From: Leuctra nigra
Lineage: Eukaryota; Arthropoda; Insecta; Plecoptera; Leuctridae
NCBI GenBank assembly: GCA_934045905.1
Contig: OW203764.1
Location: 28,508,954 to 28,572,953 of the forward strand
Length of the DNA: 64,000 bases
Reading direction: 5' to 3'
Shown here: positions 23,105 through 36,246 of the stretch, one piece after another
Layout of the letters: each line of letters starts with the position of its first letter
Numbering within the stretch: position 1 is the first letter of the stretch
The notes under the pieces: generated by a model
What the model was told of the DNA's origin: nothing
The model's input: the letters and a program-made list of their open reading frames with translations, nothing else
The model's database searches: none
Made by a program: the position numbers and the translations under genes

Positions 23105-24127
23105 ATGAACTCTCTCACCGATCACCTGCGCCCTCCGTCAGACCCCGTTCCGCCACTGAAGCCCCGGCAATCGTCGCCTCTGGATTACCACAACAGCGAC
23201 CTGGTGTCCCGCCTACTCGCCGCTACGCCGCCCTACCTCTACAACATGCCTCTCGTTCCTCACAGCTTCTTCTTCAGCGAGATGCTGCGCAGCTTTGTGC
23301 AGGCCAAGAACGAGCAAGTGCAGCCACGCGCAGCCCCCAGGCGCAGCAGGAAGCGTCCGTGGCGCGAGCCAAGCTATGAGAGAGTGAAACCTCCGATCAT
23401 GGATAAACCGTTGGAGTTGACGACGTCAAAAGTACACCAGGATGATTGCAAACGTGGTGCAACTTCACCTGTTTTACCTCCTGCTCCTCCTTTACTCATG
23501 CCTCCTTGTGGTTTCCCGCCCCTAACTGCCTCCGACGACATGCTTCTGCCACCGCCGCCCCCGATATGGTACCCTCCTCTGTATCCTTTAGCGCCGCAGC
23601 CGCCGTTCGGCGTCGACCCTCTTCACTTCTTCATCGACTTGAGGGTGTCGGGACAGATCTGGGACAGGAAGCTCGGCAGAGACGTCCCGGCCGATCTGAC
23701 GATCTCCGAGGACGAGAAGCCGCCGAGTCCGTCGTCGACCGTGAAACAGAGTAAGCATTGCTCGGCATTTAGCGTTCCACATTCCCGATCCACGTCCGAT
23801 AACCAAGACGAGGTTGTGAAGGCTTCGAGACAAACTGGTACTCATTACATCTTCCAGAATCTGCCGAGGATCTACGAGGACGTGGAGAGGAGCGGCCGGG
23901 ATCGGGAGGTGGAGGAGGTGGAGGAGGGTGGCGAGGGCAAGTGTAAGTCGGATCTCCGAGCTGTCATCGGACTGGAGCTGGTCGTCGATTACGTCAAGCA
24001 GGAAGTCGAGCCGACGCCCGAAACAAGCGTCGCGACGGAGGAAGATGATGTGACCGTCGTGGAAGTGGCGCCGGTGGAGGCGTTTAAGGAAGATGTCAAT
24101 GAGTATATTTGTGAAAAATTGGATTAA
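23105..24127 (+). CDS. Unrecognised proline-rich, probably nuclear protein, 340 aa
   Basis: I do not recognise the family. The exon begins at 23098 after TCCACAG; the first ATG is 7 nt in, and the frame stays open to TAA at 24125-24127. The frame is also open back through the acceptor, so an upstream coding exon is possible. Visible parts: a hydrophobic/aromatic block with PYLYNMPLVPHSFFFSEMLR at about 42-62; a basic stretch PRRSRKRPWREP at about 78-89; KPLELT at about 100-105, close to the PxDLS motif bound by the CtBP co-repressor; proline-rich 118-165; DPLHFFIDLRVSGQIWDRKL at about 168-188, which looks like a conserved domain core; then acidic low-complexity sequence to the end. GC-rich coding bias against AT-rich flanks supports a real gene. 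A nuclear co-regulator role is inference. Internal GTAAGC and GTAAGT words at about 23750 and 23944 could be donors. Confidence 0.7.
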   Translation: MNSLTDHLRPPSDPVPPLKPRQSSPLDYHNSDLVSRLLAATPPYLYNMPLVPHSFFFSEMLRSFVQAKNEQVQPRAAPRRSRKRPWREPSYERVKPPIMDKPLELTTSKVHQDDCKRGATSPVLPPAPPLLMPPCGFPPLTASDDMLLPPPPPIWYPPLYPLAPQPPFGVDPLHFFIDLRVSGQIWDRKLGRDVPADLTISEDEKPPSPSSTVKQSKHCSAFSVPHSRSTSDNQDEVVKASRQTGTHYIFQNLPRIYEDVERSGRDREVEEVEEGGEGKCKSDLRAVIGLELVVDYVKQEVEPTPETSVATEEDDVTVVEVAPVEAFKEDVNEYICEKLD

Positions 24128-27100
24128 AACTTTTAACTGAATATCGTTAATGTTTAATTTAAAAATAATTATGCCAATGGTTACTGCCAACATGTTCAAT
24201 ACAAGAGATAAAACTCTCATTGTTTCAATTTTTGATGAAAAAATCGGGAACAAAATAATACTAATTAAAAATTGTCAGTGATCTCGTTAGTATTAATTTG
24301 TAGCTTTATCGGGGCGCATAAATATTTATACATTCCGTGACGGAGTTTGAAGGAATTAAAATTAAATACATTCAAAGTCACAATACGTCGTTCTCTTTGC
24401 ACTAAATCTTTCCCAGTAGAAAACTGCAACATGTGTATAAAGTGTTATTGTTCCAACAGAATGTTAACCGCTTGTTATTAGTAGTACCTAAGTATCCCTA
24501 ATGTAAAAATATAATCAAATCTAATCAGTTTACAAAATATAATTGATTGTTAATTGTAAAATATTGTGTATTAATTTAGAACAACTGCATCTGAAATTAA
24601 TTGTGACAACTGAAAATTGTGGTAATAAGTGAATAGTCAACAGCAAATCACAATTGAGGTTCACATTTCTTCAGTTTAAATCAATGTTCATAATCATAGC
24701 TATGATCTCGAATAGCAAATGTATCCCTGTAAATACAATAAAGTCATACAAGATAACACACAATGTGAGATTATAAACCATAAAATAGAAGTAGAACCCA
24801 TCCACTAGATCACTTATATCACAAATAGTCTGCTAAACCTTGTTCACTAAATCTTTCGTTGATCTCGCATTATGTCATAATATTTAGAAAGATTATTAAT
24901 ATTTAACGGCGTTAGCTAAAGTTCACAAGAGTAATTGATAAGATCAATTGCTTAAAAGAGATCAACGTTCATTTGAGAACAAGGTTATGTCTATGCATAA
25001 TCAAAAAGCGAAATTACAAATAAATTAATTTTTTCCATCTTTCTTTTCTCTGACAGTACACTGTCACACATCAAATCACAACTAAGTATACAAATAAAAA
25101 TATTGCACTATAAAAATAGTTTATTTGTTTGAGGTGACAAACAATGCCGAGATATGCAGGCTGCAGCACCATATCTTCTAATCATCCTCCTTTCTTTTGC
25201 ATCCTAAAAGAATTGAAAAATTGAAACGAGCAGTCATTCATGACTCGTAATGAAGCTCCCGTTGCATGTTCCAAATTACTTCGGATGCTATATTCTATAA
25301 AAACATCATACAAAGCTCAGAAACAGAATAATTACGAGAAGTTTGAACATAATTAAAAACGATTTTAATGGTCGTCTTCTGTGATCACGTGGGGGAAATT
25401 AGTTCCAGGTCAGATGGCATCCACTAAGCTCTTTCAACGTGTTGATCACAGTAATAATGAAGACATGTCTTGTCTCTCATCTTGTAATCATCAGTGTGAA
25501 CTTTGCACATTTCTGTCAGCGCGTCAGGTTGAAAAGGTGTGAATCAAGATGTGAACAGCGTCTATCGAAGTGGAAAGCTTCTCCTGTCGTTGGGATGTGT
25601 AGAGCATGTCTGGGAAGGGGAGTGGAGCGACGATATAATCATAAATGCCCTAATTAGCATGTTATTCTCTTATAATTTACTACATCAATGTTAGAAGTTT
25701 CAATTAAAATTACCTATAATATTACCATTTTAACACTTGATAAACCCATTCCTAATTAGTAATACCTACACTTCATTGCTTCATTTTAAAGATTAAAATA
25801 ATAAAAGCAAAGTTAATTATATTTCTTGGCAGCTGATTTTACTTCAGATAACATCAAACAGATTTTGCAATGTCACCTATTTCATCTGTGTGTTTTATTG
25901 ATTTTCTTTTCATTTTGTGGGTATTGCTGATATTTCGGGGAGGTCACCCGTAGTACACCCCTAACTGCGACCCTGAAGAGCTACCTGCCAACCAAATTAA
26001 ATAATTAATTTTATGAAATATGAACTACCTTCTGTACCGGCGTAACGTCTTTGCAGCACAGTAGTAAGTAATGTTCAATAAAGTGTAATAACACATTATT
26101 TATTTGTGGAAGTAAAGCTGTATAGTTTAAGCCATTTGGCTAGACACAATTCCTCGAAAATTATGACCAACTTACAACGAGTTTAAAATCTACACATATT
26201 TTTATATAAGCTAGTGACAGTTTTTATAATACTCGGCCACAACCGTCATTCAAGGAATTAAATATTGTTGCCATGGTCTATAACTATCAAATTCGAACTA
26301 TTAAAAATATGTTTTGTTCTTCAGCGTTAAATAATACCTAATGGGTCTGTTTTATGTAGATACTCAAAGTAACTATAACCTATATTTAATAAATAAATTC
26401 CAAAGTTCGACCATTATGGGGTTATTTTTAATTTTATATATTCCACTCATTTGCTATTATTTATTCACACAAATTATGTAGAGGAACAGAGGTGGAGTGA
26501 AAAGTAAAGTCTTTCAATTATTTAATTAAAAATAATCCAATTTTCGATTAATTAATCGATTAATTTAATAATCCTTAGTTAAATTATTTCATAATCTATT
26601 TTAGCAATTACTATCTTGTTTAAACATTCTTCATAGAAATAAGAAATAACTACTTGAAACCCCCTCGAATAACAAAAATAAATAATGATCTTCTTGTAAA
26701 TACTCAATTATTATTCGGATTTAAACCAAAAGCTCGGGTGAGGTAAATTGCTTTTCATCAAAGACCTTTGACATTTCGTGATTCAACATATTATGTCGTC
26801 ACGAAATGTCATTGAGATTTTCATTTTGCCGTCATGCATGTATTCTGCATTTGTGGCAAACTAAATTATATCGAGTACTCCATACTTATCCTTTGTCCAT
26901 CAAATATTGCCTTCGAATGGCCATAAAAAGAAAAGAAAATATTTTACAAAATGCAAATGGGTTTGTATTTGTACCAAATAGTTATATTATGTCTGACTGC
27001 ATATGCGAGCTAAAATATAGATTAAAAGATATTTTAAAGAAATATCAAACACTGAAGATACGCTTGCCGCCTGATACCAATAGAAATATAATATGTAACA

Positions 27101-29290
27101 TAATGAATCGCAATATGATATTTAATTTATAGCAATAACTCAGCACAGCAATAAATAACGACTTTCATCCTCTTCTTCCTGCGCCAGTTGACAAAGGGGA
27201 CGAGCTGGAGTTTGTAATAATCGTTGCTTGTTGTGCGGGGAGAGAACAGGAAGAATTATGAGTTTTCAGCCAGTAAGCGAGCAAGTTTCGACTTTGCACC
27301 AAAGAAACTTTACTCTAATAAAACTGCGATATTCATCTTCTACTAAATCCCCATCTTGTGGTGTCTTTTGATTCTCTGTGAAACACAAACAAACCGATCG
27401 TAAAATATCATTGAAAAGACCGACTCTGGTTTCAACTTAGTGCAGGCATCTCAATTCAATTATAAACTAAATTTAGTTTGTTTAAGTATTTGTTCGTCTG
27501 TGCAAATATACAAAAAAATAGATGAAATAACTGAAAATTATTAAAGTTTGCAATTTGTGCGAAATTAGCTTACCAGGTAATTATAAATATAGTACAAATT
27601 TTGTGATACAATACTCAGTAATCAGAGTTTTTAGATACCGTTTAGTGAAACCAATCTATGATTGATAATACGATAATATGTTACTTCAAGATTTAAATAT
27701 TTTTATGTACGTAAAATACAAATGTCTATGGTAAGAAATAATGTGTGAATCTGTACAAAATCTCAAAAGTTAATTTAGAAAGATTCGTTCTCAGCACATC
27801 ACATAAAGACCATAACATTAAATTAAATCCTTCTCTCCATTTAAATAAATGAATTTTGTAACACATCCTCTGATTGGTTGGAAAAGTTTCATATCACACA
27901 ATATGACCCTCAAGTTGATAATAATACTTTCGAGATCAACATTTATTTTTACTAAATATTATTTTTTGAAACGGTGTATAATTTTAATTCTTTACTAATT
28001 AATATCTTATGTTGTGTGATGTTTACATCTTTCTTGTTCTACTTCATAGCTTTCATTTCACAAGTAACACAGATCAGAAGACTTGCAAAACTTCTCGCGC
28101 ATAGCGACAAAGTCTGTACGCACCACAGCAAGAGATCTCCTTGAACCCAAATCAACATGAACATGCAATTGCACGCACTCGGCAGGCGACCCATGCAGGA
28201 GGAAGAGAGCCCTACATTATGCCGAGAGTGTGTGCGGGGGAGTCGATGCAAATCTCTCGCGGCATCTCGTCACCTCTGTTCCCGCCACTTGAACGTCCAT
28301 CCGCTCCCGCCTCCATGAATATACATGAACACGCCGCGCGGCACATGCAGGGTTATATGACACCAATTAGGAAACATTTGGTGAATTGATTAAAAAAAGA
28401 GAGAGGGTGGAAATTATTTCAGTGGCGCGTGAAAAGTTTACGAGGGTTTTTTGCAACGGGGAAACGTGAATTCATTGACGAGTATTTCAGAATGTTGTGG
28501 AAAGCAAACAAGTTTATTATCGACGATAAAAATACTTATACATTTACTTTTATTGATTCACAAGTAGTTATTGTGTAAAGTGTTCTTTTTATTTGGTTTC
28601 TACATTCAGAATAAAGACATTTCGACCGTCCAATCAGCTCACATTCATAGTACACTCACTCTATATGGCCGTCTTTACATGTAGCCTTACACACCCATGG
28701 TCAGAACATAGAGGTCGGAAGAACTGACGGAAAACGGCTCGAATTACCGTCAATGTTAATTGTTGAATGGGGAAATAATTATTAGGTATGAGGTGGTTGG
28801 TTCTTAATATCAAAACCCTCAAAATCTGCATTTACTTCTGTGTTTTCTTTGGAATCGAGCTTTAAAAAATTACTAAAATTTAGAAAATTCCTGTAGAGTG
28901 AACCTGTAGATTTCAAATATACGTATAGCGGTATAAGAGACATCTCTGAAAGTATGAATTAAGCAGTATTGATGTGCTGATATGCCTTATAATTGTATAC
29001 GGATTTAAACGCTCACTTGCTATTTCCATATGTACGAGTATATGGAAATATTTTCTACATCGTGTACATGTTCGTCGCGAAAAATCGATGGCGTCTATTA
29101 CTATTTCTATACACATGTATCGTATATGTCGTCAAAACCTCAATAATGCTCAAATCGTGTCGCAATTTGCTTCCAAGAAGACGTCTAGTAGTTCTCAATA
29201 ATCACGATGTGTGAATCTTCGTCAAATCACTTGCCTTTTGCCCAGATAGTCCCTCGCTGACATTCTAGTACATCTTCTAACACAACCTCG
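24128..29290. other. Intergenic region, no gene seen
   Basis: AT-rich. An AATAAA near 24738 could end the transcript of the preceding gene. A GC- and CpG-richer patch lies at about 28050-28340 without a convincing exon. Confidence 0.4.
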
Positions 29291-29297
29291 TCTCTAA

Positions 29298-29538
29298 GGG
29301 CCGGTATTTCCATTAGCTTAAGCTACAGTTAGCTTAAACTCCACTTCAGATAACCTGGCGTAATACCATTATATACCGCAATTTAATTCCGGAGCTTATT
29401 TCCTCAGTTTAAATTAACATCATGCTACATAGACTGCAGTTTATTTACGCTATGCCACAGTACATAATGGTAATATACCATATTTCCCGAAGTGGAGCTT
29501 AACTAAACTGAAGATTAAACTAATGGTAAAATGGCCCC
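29298..29538. mobile_element. Harbinger-like MITE family Z, intact copy Z1
   Basis: A 241-bp element flanked by TAA on both sides (29295-29297 and 29539-29541). Its ends are inverted: GGGCCGGTATTTCCATTAGC on the left and, read inward from the right, GGGGCCATTTTACCATTAG. Both arms continue to AACTCCACTTC or AGCTCCACTTC. TAA duplications and GG-CC ends fit PIF/Harbinger MITEs. It is the uninterrupted reference for copy Z2 at 50824-52050. Confidence 0.75.
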
Positions 29539-30260
29539 TAAGTATTCAATAATAGGTAGGGCTAACCACCCTTATTCAAAGCACTCCTAAAACCCAGAAG
29601 ACCCTAGATCATCGGTCTAATTTAAACTTACTTTATAAATGAAAGTTTGGAAAGCATGCGCAATTCCTACCGTCAAGAGCAAGTCACATTATTTAAATTA
29701 ACAAGTTAAAGCAACAAATCCTGTACTACCATGTCATCTTTCACTTTTTCTAAGATTAATAAAGCTAATGTGTTTTGTATCTCAGCAAGGCACATTGTCT
29801 TCTGTAATAATATATTGTAAGCGCACAGCGCATGCCCAAGGCACAATATTTATATTACCTCGTCAAAGTGATCGCTCACATTTCCTCGCTTTATTCCAAT
29901 TTTTCATAACTAATTTTAAAAACTTTCCTCGCGTCTCGCCCCTCCCTCCCCCTCCCACGCTTGGGGACCGTCTCGGTAGGAAATTGATGCGTGATAAATC
30001 TTAACCGTGGCTGACTCATTTACATAAACCCATTCTCAGATGCTTCATGGCATTATATACGCCGCTTAAAGGGGATTTTAAGCGATGTGTTCGGGAGTTT
30101 AGTGATTCCTAATCCACGCAGGTAAATACGGGATTCTCTACACGCATGATACTGTCTTAAATATGTTCAAGTTTAACAAATACTCGAGGATTTCATGTTA
30201 TTTACAAGGTAGTAACGTCAAGAAGAAGCTAAAACTGAATTCAATATAAGATTTAAATTT

Positions 30261-30519
30261 TGTACCCAGAGGTAGAAGGCCGGTAGTCCACTTCAATAGT
30301 TCTTGAGTTGAGATAATAATCTAGTAATTATGTGAAATTAGTATTTTCCTTCATCTAATCATATTTGTAATATTGACACGAGTTATTTTCGAACATACTA
30401 GGTACTTTAATATAACTGTCATTGTTGAAGTTAGTCAAATTGCATTTGATGGAGCGTCAACAGACGTTCAACGCAAAATTGAGATAATTGACTTCGGGCA
30501 TTCTACCTCTCAGGTACAG
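30261..30519. mobile_element. Possible MITE with imperfect inverted ends
   Basis: TGTACCCAGAGGTAGAAGGC on the left against the complement of CATTCTACCTCTCAGGTACA on the right. Interior AT-rich, no ORF. The ends match with indels, so the call is tentative. Confidence 0.4.
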
Positions 30520-30799
30520 AATTATTCAAAACCAATGTAAGTTTGAGATTGAATATTTTTCTTTCATTAGTCATTACACACTAACTTTATAACATGAGTA
30601 TTCTCAGATATTACCTCTAGAATTTTTTTTATGTTTTTAAGATCTTAATTGAATTTTTTTATTAAGTTGTCTTTAATAATATAAAATCCACTGATACACG
30701 GATAAACATAGACTAGGATATAATTAATAGAAATATAATTCTAAGCTTAGTTAATATAGCGAGTAATTTTAAGAAATTTATATTAATTTTATGCAAAAT

Positions 30800-31990
30800 A
30801 AAAATCCCACATATGCCACCATTTGTAGTAAAATTAAAAGCAAGTCCAAATTGTGGTTGGTTGCACTGAATTAAAATATGAGTAAATAAACGTATAATTT
30901 CATTCAAATAGTTATGCGAAATCAGTTAAATAAAATATTAAATACTTAAATCCCACGGATGCCACCACTTGTAGTAATATTACAAATATTATATATTTTT
31001 TAAAATGTTAGGATTTCTTCAACGTAACTGTTTTCAAAATTTTAGTACTGAAACAAATAGAATGCTTTATTTAACAACCGTCAGGCCATATTTGGATTAT
31101 GCATCCACAATTTGGAATCCCCACTAAGTTACCTATATTGCACATTTAGAAAAAGTTCAGAAGCATTTTGTAAAACTTTATTGCCGTAAAACCCATATTC
31201 AGTATGATAGAAAAGATTACATTTCCTTGTGTGAGGCGCTAAGATTGCCTAGATTGCACCAGCGAAGGGAGCTGTCAGACATTTATTTTTACACAAATTA
31301 CTAAATAACCATGTTGATTGCCCTCAGCTTTTATCAAAGATTAATGTATTTGTCCCTGCTCGTCAAACTCGTCACACAACTTTGTTTCGGAACCACAAAA
31401 GTAGAATCAACGTTTTTAAATATGCTTTTATTAATAGAATAATGACGACTTTTGATACATTTAACTTGCAAACTGGTAATTTTTTTAGACATTTTTCATC
31501 ATTCGGCTGAAATTATTAGAACCATTTACAACAAAATAGATCATGTTCAGGCCCAGATAGTAGATTAAGTTTATTTGAATAGTTGTACCTACTTTTACGC
31601 TTTAATGTCTTGTCTTGCTTATTAATATTTATTGTGTCTTGTAGCTTCTTTAATCATAGTTTAAATATATATTTTTTTTGTTATTTTAAATCCCACTTGT
31701 GGAATATTTTGTATTCTGTTGGTGATTTCAAATAAAATGAAATGAAAGTAAGTCCAAAATGTGGTTGGTTGCACTGAATTAGAATATGAGTAAATAAACG
31801 TAGTAACTTCATTCAAATAGTTATGCGAAAGCAGTTAAATAAATTATTAAATACTTAAATCCCACATATGCCACCATTTGTAGTAAAATTACAAGTAAGG
31901 CCAAAATGTTGTTGGTTGCACTGAATTAAAACATGAGAAAATAAACGTAGTAACTTCATTCAAATAGTTATGCGAAATCAAAATAAAATA
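30800..31990 (+). repeat. Tandem repeat of about 145 bp, split by a LINE remnant
   Basis: Units share TGTGGTTGGTTGCACTGAAT, CATTCAAATAGTTATGCGAA and CCACATATGCCACCATTTG. Copies lie at about 30800-30985 (one and a part), 31748-31890 and 31891-31990. The LINE-derived block 31020-31745 separates the first from the others. Confidence 0.65.
31020..31745 (+). pseudogene. LINE reverse transcriptase 3' remnant with 3' UTR
   Basis: The frame from about 31036 reads LYLTTVRPYLDYASTIWNP, a stop, then HLEKVQKHFVKLYC and LCEALRLPRLHQRRELSD, the usual C-terminal thumb sequence of Jockey/CR1-like elements. After a second stop and a frame change it reads LLNNHVDCPQLLSKINVFVP and RQTRHTTLFRNH. The 3' UTR ends in AAATAAAATGAAATGAAA at about 31730-31747, an A-rich LINE tail. 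It is 5' truncated and dead. Confidence 0.75.
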
Positions 31991-34900
31991 TTTAAATCCT
32001 ACGGAAGTAGAATATCTTGTAATATCTTGTAATATTACCTTGTTTATATTATCTTGTCACCACTTGTAATATCGATATAGATTTCTTTACCGGTTTACCG
32101 GTTCGGGTTTACCGGAGCCAACACCGTACTATATTTCGTATTTTTCAATACAACTTCCCCTGCAAAATGATTGGCTCTTTCTTTCCACGTGGCAAGGCAA
32201 CAATGTCCACGCTATTGAAATGATTCGGTAAGCTGTGAAACTTTGGTCACGTATGCAGGAGGTTATTGTTGCGTGAGGTTTAATCGACAACCTGTTACTC
32301 ACGCTCCAGGAAACTACTGCAGAAACAGACTGCAGCCAACCGAAACCAACCGAGATGCACTACAATGACAATTCACAGTGTAATACAATTTAATTAGTAA
32401 GTACTCGTACAAGTTTCATTTTAATAGTTTCTGAAAATAATTTATTATGTCATCTGGTTTTATGATCTTCGAATAATGTCCATATAAACAATGTTTTTTG
32501 TTTGTATCACTATATTTGGAGGTCATAAACCAGTGCTCAAACCTCAAAAAACTTTGTTTCCATTCAGGTATGTTCCGCTATTGGACCTAAACTATTATAA
32601 TGATAGGTTGTTTTGGTACGCAATCAAGGAATCCTACATAAATATATATATATATATATATATGCTTGGGCATTTAGTTAGAACAACACAATTAGTTTTT
32701 CACAAGTCAGATTCAATTGTAATCATGAGCCCATTCTCTTAGTACGTAATATATAAACTGCACTACGGTGGTAGATTTTGTGATGCATTTCCAGTAGGTA
32801 CACTCAAACAAATTAAAAACGGTACTTTGCACAAAACGGATTGGCCGCTGGTCAGGTTCCTTGACAATCAATCCTTGTTATAATCAATGAATTCAGAGCT
32901 CACATACTAGAGTTAGATAATGCATTAGCACAGACTTCATGATGCCATCAAACCTTTATCAGACAATCCTTTTCTTTCGAGGTACCGTGTATTATTTGTT
33001 CGAGCGTACTTTAGGCATCATGAAGTAGAGATGTATCCGCAATTTAATTACTAGAAGTTGCATGTGCTCTGACTTATCATCCACTGTATTCCTGGAAATG
33101 TAAATCATATTATTTACTGGATCGTGTCTGCGTATCTGATGTTTGACCTGTGTATAGTGAGGGGTTCTCGGCACCCTTCTCCCCTGCCCCTCAACCACCC
33201 TCATCAGGAATGTAATCAGCTTAGCCAAGTTGAAGTGTCGCTCTCATAGATATAATATCCCGTCGAGGCAGTGATTCCCATGGTTACCGTGCGAATGCGT
33301 CAGTGATGCCATGGTGATAGACTCGTGGGGTAGGTACTTGATAGAACCGACCTGGGCAGACGGGGAAGAGTAATGAGAGATGAAATTGATTGACTGCAAA
33401 CCAATTCATGTTTCCAGTAGATGATTATGGACAGTTCCACAAACAATAAAAAAGAATGGACGACGGCCAATTTAGAAGAATGTGTTGTAATATAACGAAT
33501 AGTGATACAATTAGGTTTAATGCTATATTTTTTTGTTGAGAAATGTCTACTGTTTCTTATCTGAAATTGCTGCGATATTTTGGTATATTCCTTAGTTTGA
33601 AACAATGTGTGCACATTTTTTTCATTTAAAAACTAAACTATGAATACTGTTTTTTTACGAGCTCATATAGGACGATGATATTTAATCTTATTGTGAATTT
33701 GGTTACATAGGTTAGGTTTTAAATATTAATATTAACACGTTGTTGTAATGTCTGGCACAAATGTCTAAAGACTTAATTAACATGTAGAATAGTTACGTAG
33801 TTTTATTACTGAAGTAAGCATCAGGAGTAACTGAACTGAAATGAGCATCTCACAAAGAATCCTTGAATCCTCTTTAACACACTAACTAGCAGCATCACGG
33901 CAAATCCGAAGAGTTGGTAACAGTTTGAGTTTTTGATCCCAGAGGGTGTGGTTGATAATACCCCTCCCCCCTCCCACCGCTTTACCGAATCACTCACTCA
34001 GTGAATCCCGCCGGTTTGGAATCAATTATTAATTTCCAGCAGAGAGTCCATGACTCCATCTCCTCTGCGAGAGTGAATCCAAGCATGGATCCAGCCAGCA
34101 GAGCATACACAATGGTTGCCATGGCATACGCTTTACAATAAACTCCGACTCCGTACAGTCTTCGCGTTTTATATCAAATACTAGATACCTATCCTTTTTC
34201 AAACCTTGTTTGCGTCGGCATTGGCCGTCTCTCTTTTCTATAGTTCGTCGTCGTCCCCGTGTCTCCCCACCTCCCCCCCCCCCCCCTCGTGTCGACAATA
34301 CGAGTCCATCTACTCGCAAATTCCACTTTAATTATCCGGCGTTTGCTTTTGCTGGCGATGAGTGAAAACTCGTGTGCTTATTGGACGATGAAGTGGGGTG
34401 GGAGGGGGAGGGATGGAATGAGGGACGAGGGAGAAATGACTGAAGGAAAAAAATACTGATCAAGAATAATTAGAACGGTCCTTCGCGTTGCAAAGGTTGT
34501 GTATTGCTCAATCTGTTAAATATAGAATGTTAGATAGGTAACGTTTTGTTCTTCGGAACTAGCTAATAGAAATTCCGCTTTCATCACAAATCACAGAATG
34601 TTGTAAAATGTAATTATTGGAAAGGTTATGACAAGCTTATAAGACTTAAGTCAAAGTTAATTTATTTTATCAGCTATTTACACTAAGTAAAAACTTTCAC
34701 ATATTTTCAAAATGCAAGTGAAGAAGTGTTTGGACGAATCCATCGCTAAGTTTTAGGTAAAAAATATTAACATTCCAATATCATTACTCATAACCGCCCT
34801 CTTCCCTCCCCACCCTTCCGTTAAACGCATGAACTCATTTATAATCATGAACATAATGCATTATAATAAAAATAGTAAGCAATTTTTATATTTCTTTTGA

Positions 34901-36086
34901 AGAACTGAGTTCATCTTCAATATGGGTGGAATTCTCAATGTGTCATTTGAAAAGAAAATGAGAACCATATTGAGTTAAGACTAACTTAAAAGTTACACAC
35001 ACTAACTGAAGTTAGTTGAAACATAAGTTGAAGTTACATTAACTTGAGCCTTGAACATTCGACGGTTTGAAACAGAGCGTGAAGAATGTTCGAAAAACAT
35101 AAATAATATTTCTGTCGTGATTGAAATGAAATAGTGGATTTGTTATTCGAACTCAAATAACAATTTTTCATCATTCATGGAATAATAATATCAACCTGTA
35201 TTACTGTATCTTGTCTTTCATAATTATAATATCTTAAAAGCAAACAGGGAGGTTTGAAGAGAGTATATTTTTCCCCGCCACGACGTGAAGTGTTGTCCCG
35301 GGAACCGCAAACAGAGATCTGCATAATAATTGATGGCGAAGTGTAGAGGGCTGTGCAATCACAATGTACTCGTGTCGGAGCAATGCAGAGGGCGGTGAGC
35401 TGTGATGGGATGATGAAGGGTGTGATGGTGGCAACGAAATGCTCGCTCCAACAACTCAACTCAAACACACTCGAGAGTTGTGTCTAACCTTGCGTTTCGT
35501 TACTTCACACTATGCTCGGTGGTAACAAAAATAACAATATTTTGTAAATAAAAGGGTTGTTCATTTATGTTGAGACTTGACACGAGTGCTGCAACCTGCA
35601 ATAAGTTGATGAGCGAGTACACTCGGAAAAAGTTGAGAAAATAGATTTTACTGACGTCACGTCCCAGTATCTATGAAATTCTTTCATTTTCTCTATCTTT
35701 CAACCAAAATAGATCTTGCGATTGTCGATCTCCCTCGCTTTTATCTGGTGACGGTAATGAGATGAACAAGAGCTCATGATAATTTATGTGACCTGCAGTG
35801 AATGCTGGACTGGAAGAACCGGGAAACCAACTAGTTCAGAATTCTTGGCAAATTACAGAGCTGTTTCAATGCCATATTACCACAATAAACATTTAGCTAG
35901 GTTTCAATATACATTTATAAAATATCAACTTTTTAAAAAATCATCACTTTTATAAGATGGCACTGTAGAATTCATTATTAATTTGTAAATATTAATTTGT
36001 ACCATAAAAAAATCGAAAAGTGTTTGTTGTACAAAGTGTATTCAGACACAATCTGGATAGCCAACACTATTCTAACCACTAATATA
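31991..36086. other. Intergenic region, no gene seen
   Basis: AT-rich, with a short (AT)n run near 32642-32662 and C-runs near 34270. ORFs are short and without recognisable domains. Confidence 0.4.
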
Positions 36087-36096
36087 ATATATGGCC

Positions 36097-36246
36097 CGGT
36101 GTGACGGCCAAAGTTCTGGATAGCTTAGCTACAAGATAAAGTTCTTGTTAACGTTAGCAGGGGTATTTATCGCTATCTATAGAAGATGAATCAATAGAAA
36201 TGTAGCTGTCCGTTAGTCACTATCCAAGACCGGCCCGACGTCACAC
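36097..36246. mobile_element. Possible small MITE
   Basis: GTGTGACGGCCAAAGTTC with CTGGATAG faces the complement of CTATCCAAGACCGGCCCG then ACGTCACAC. The inverted ends are imperfect. There is no ORF. Confidence 0.4.

Noticed and set aside
23588..24253. 221-codon minus-strand frame
   Set aside because: Antisense shadow of the GC-rich proline-rich exon; no recognisable domain, and the plus frame has the splice acceptor.
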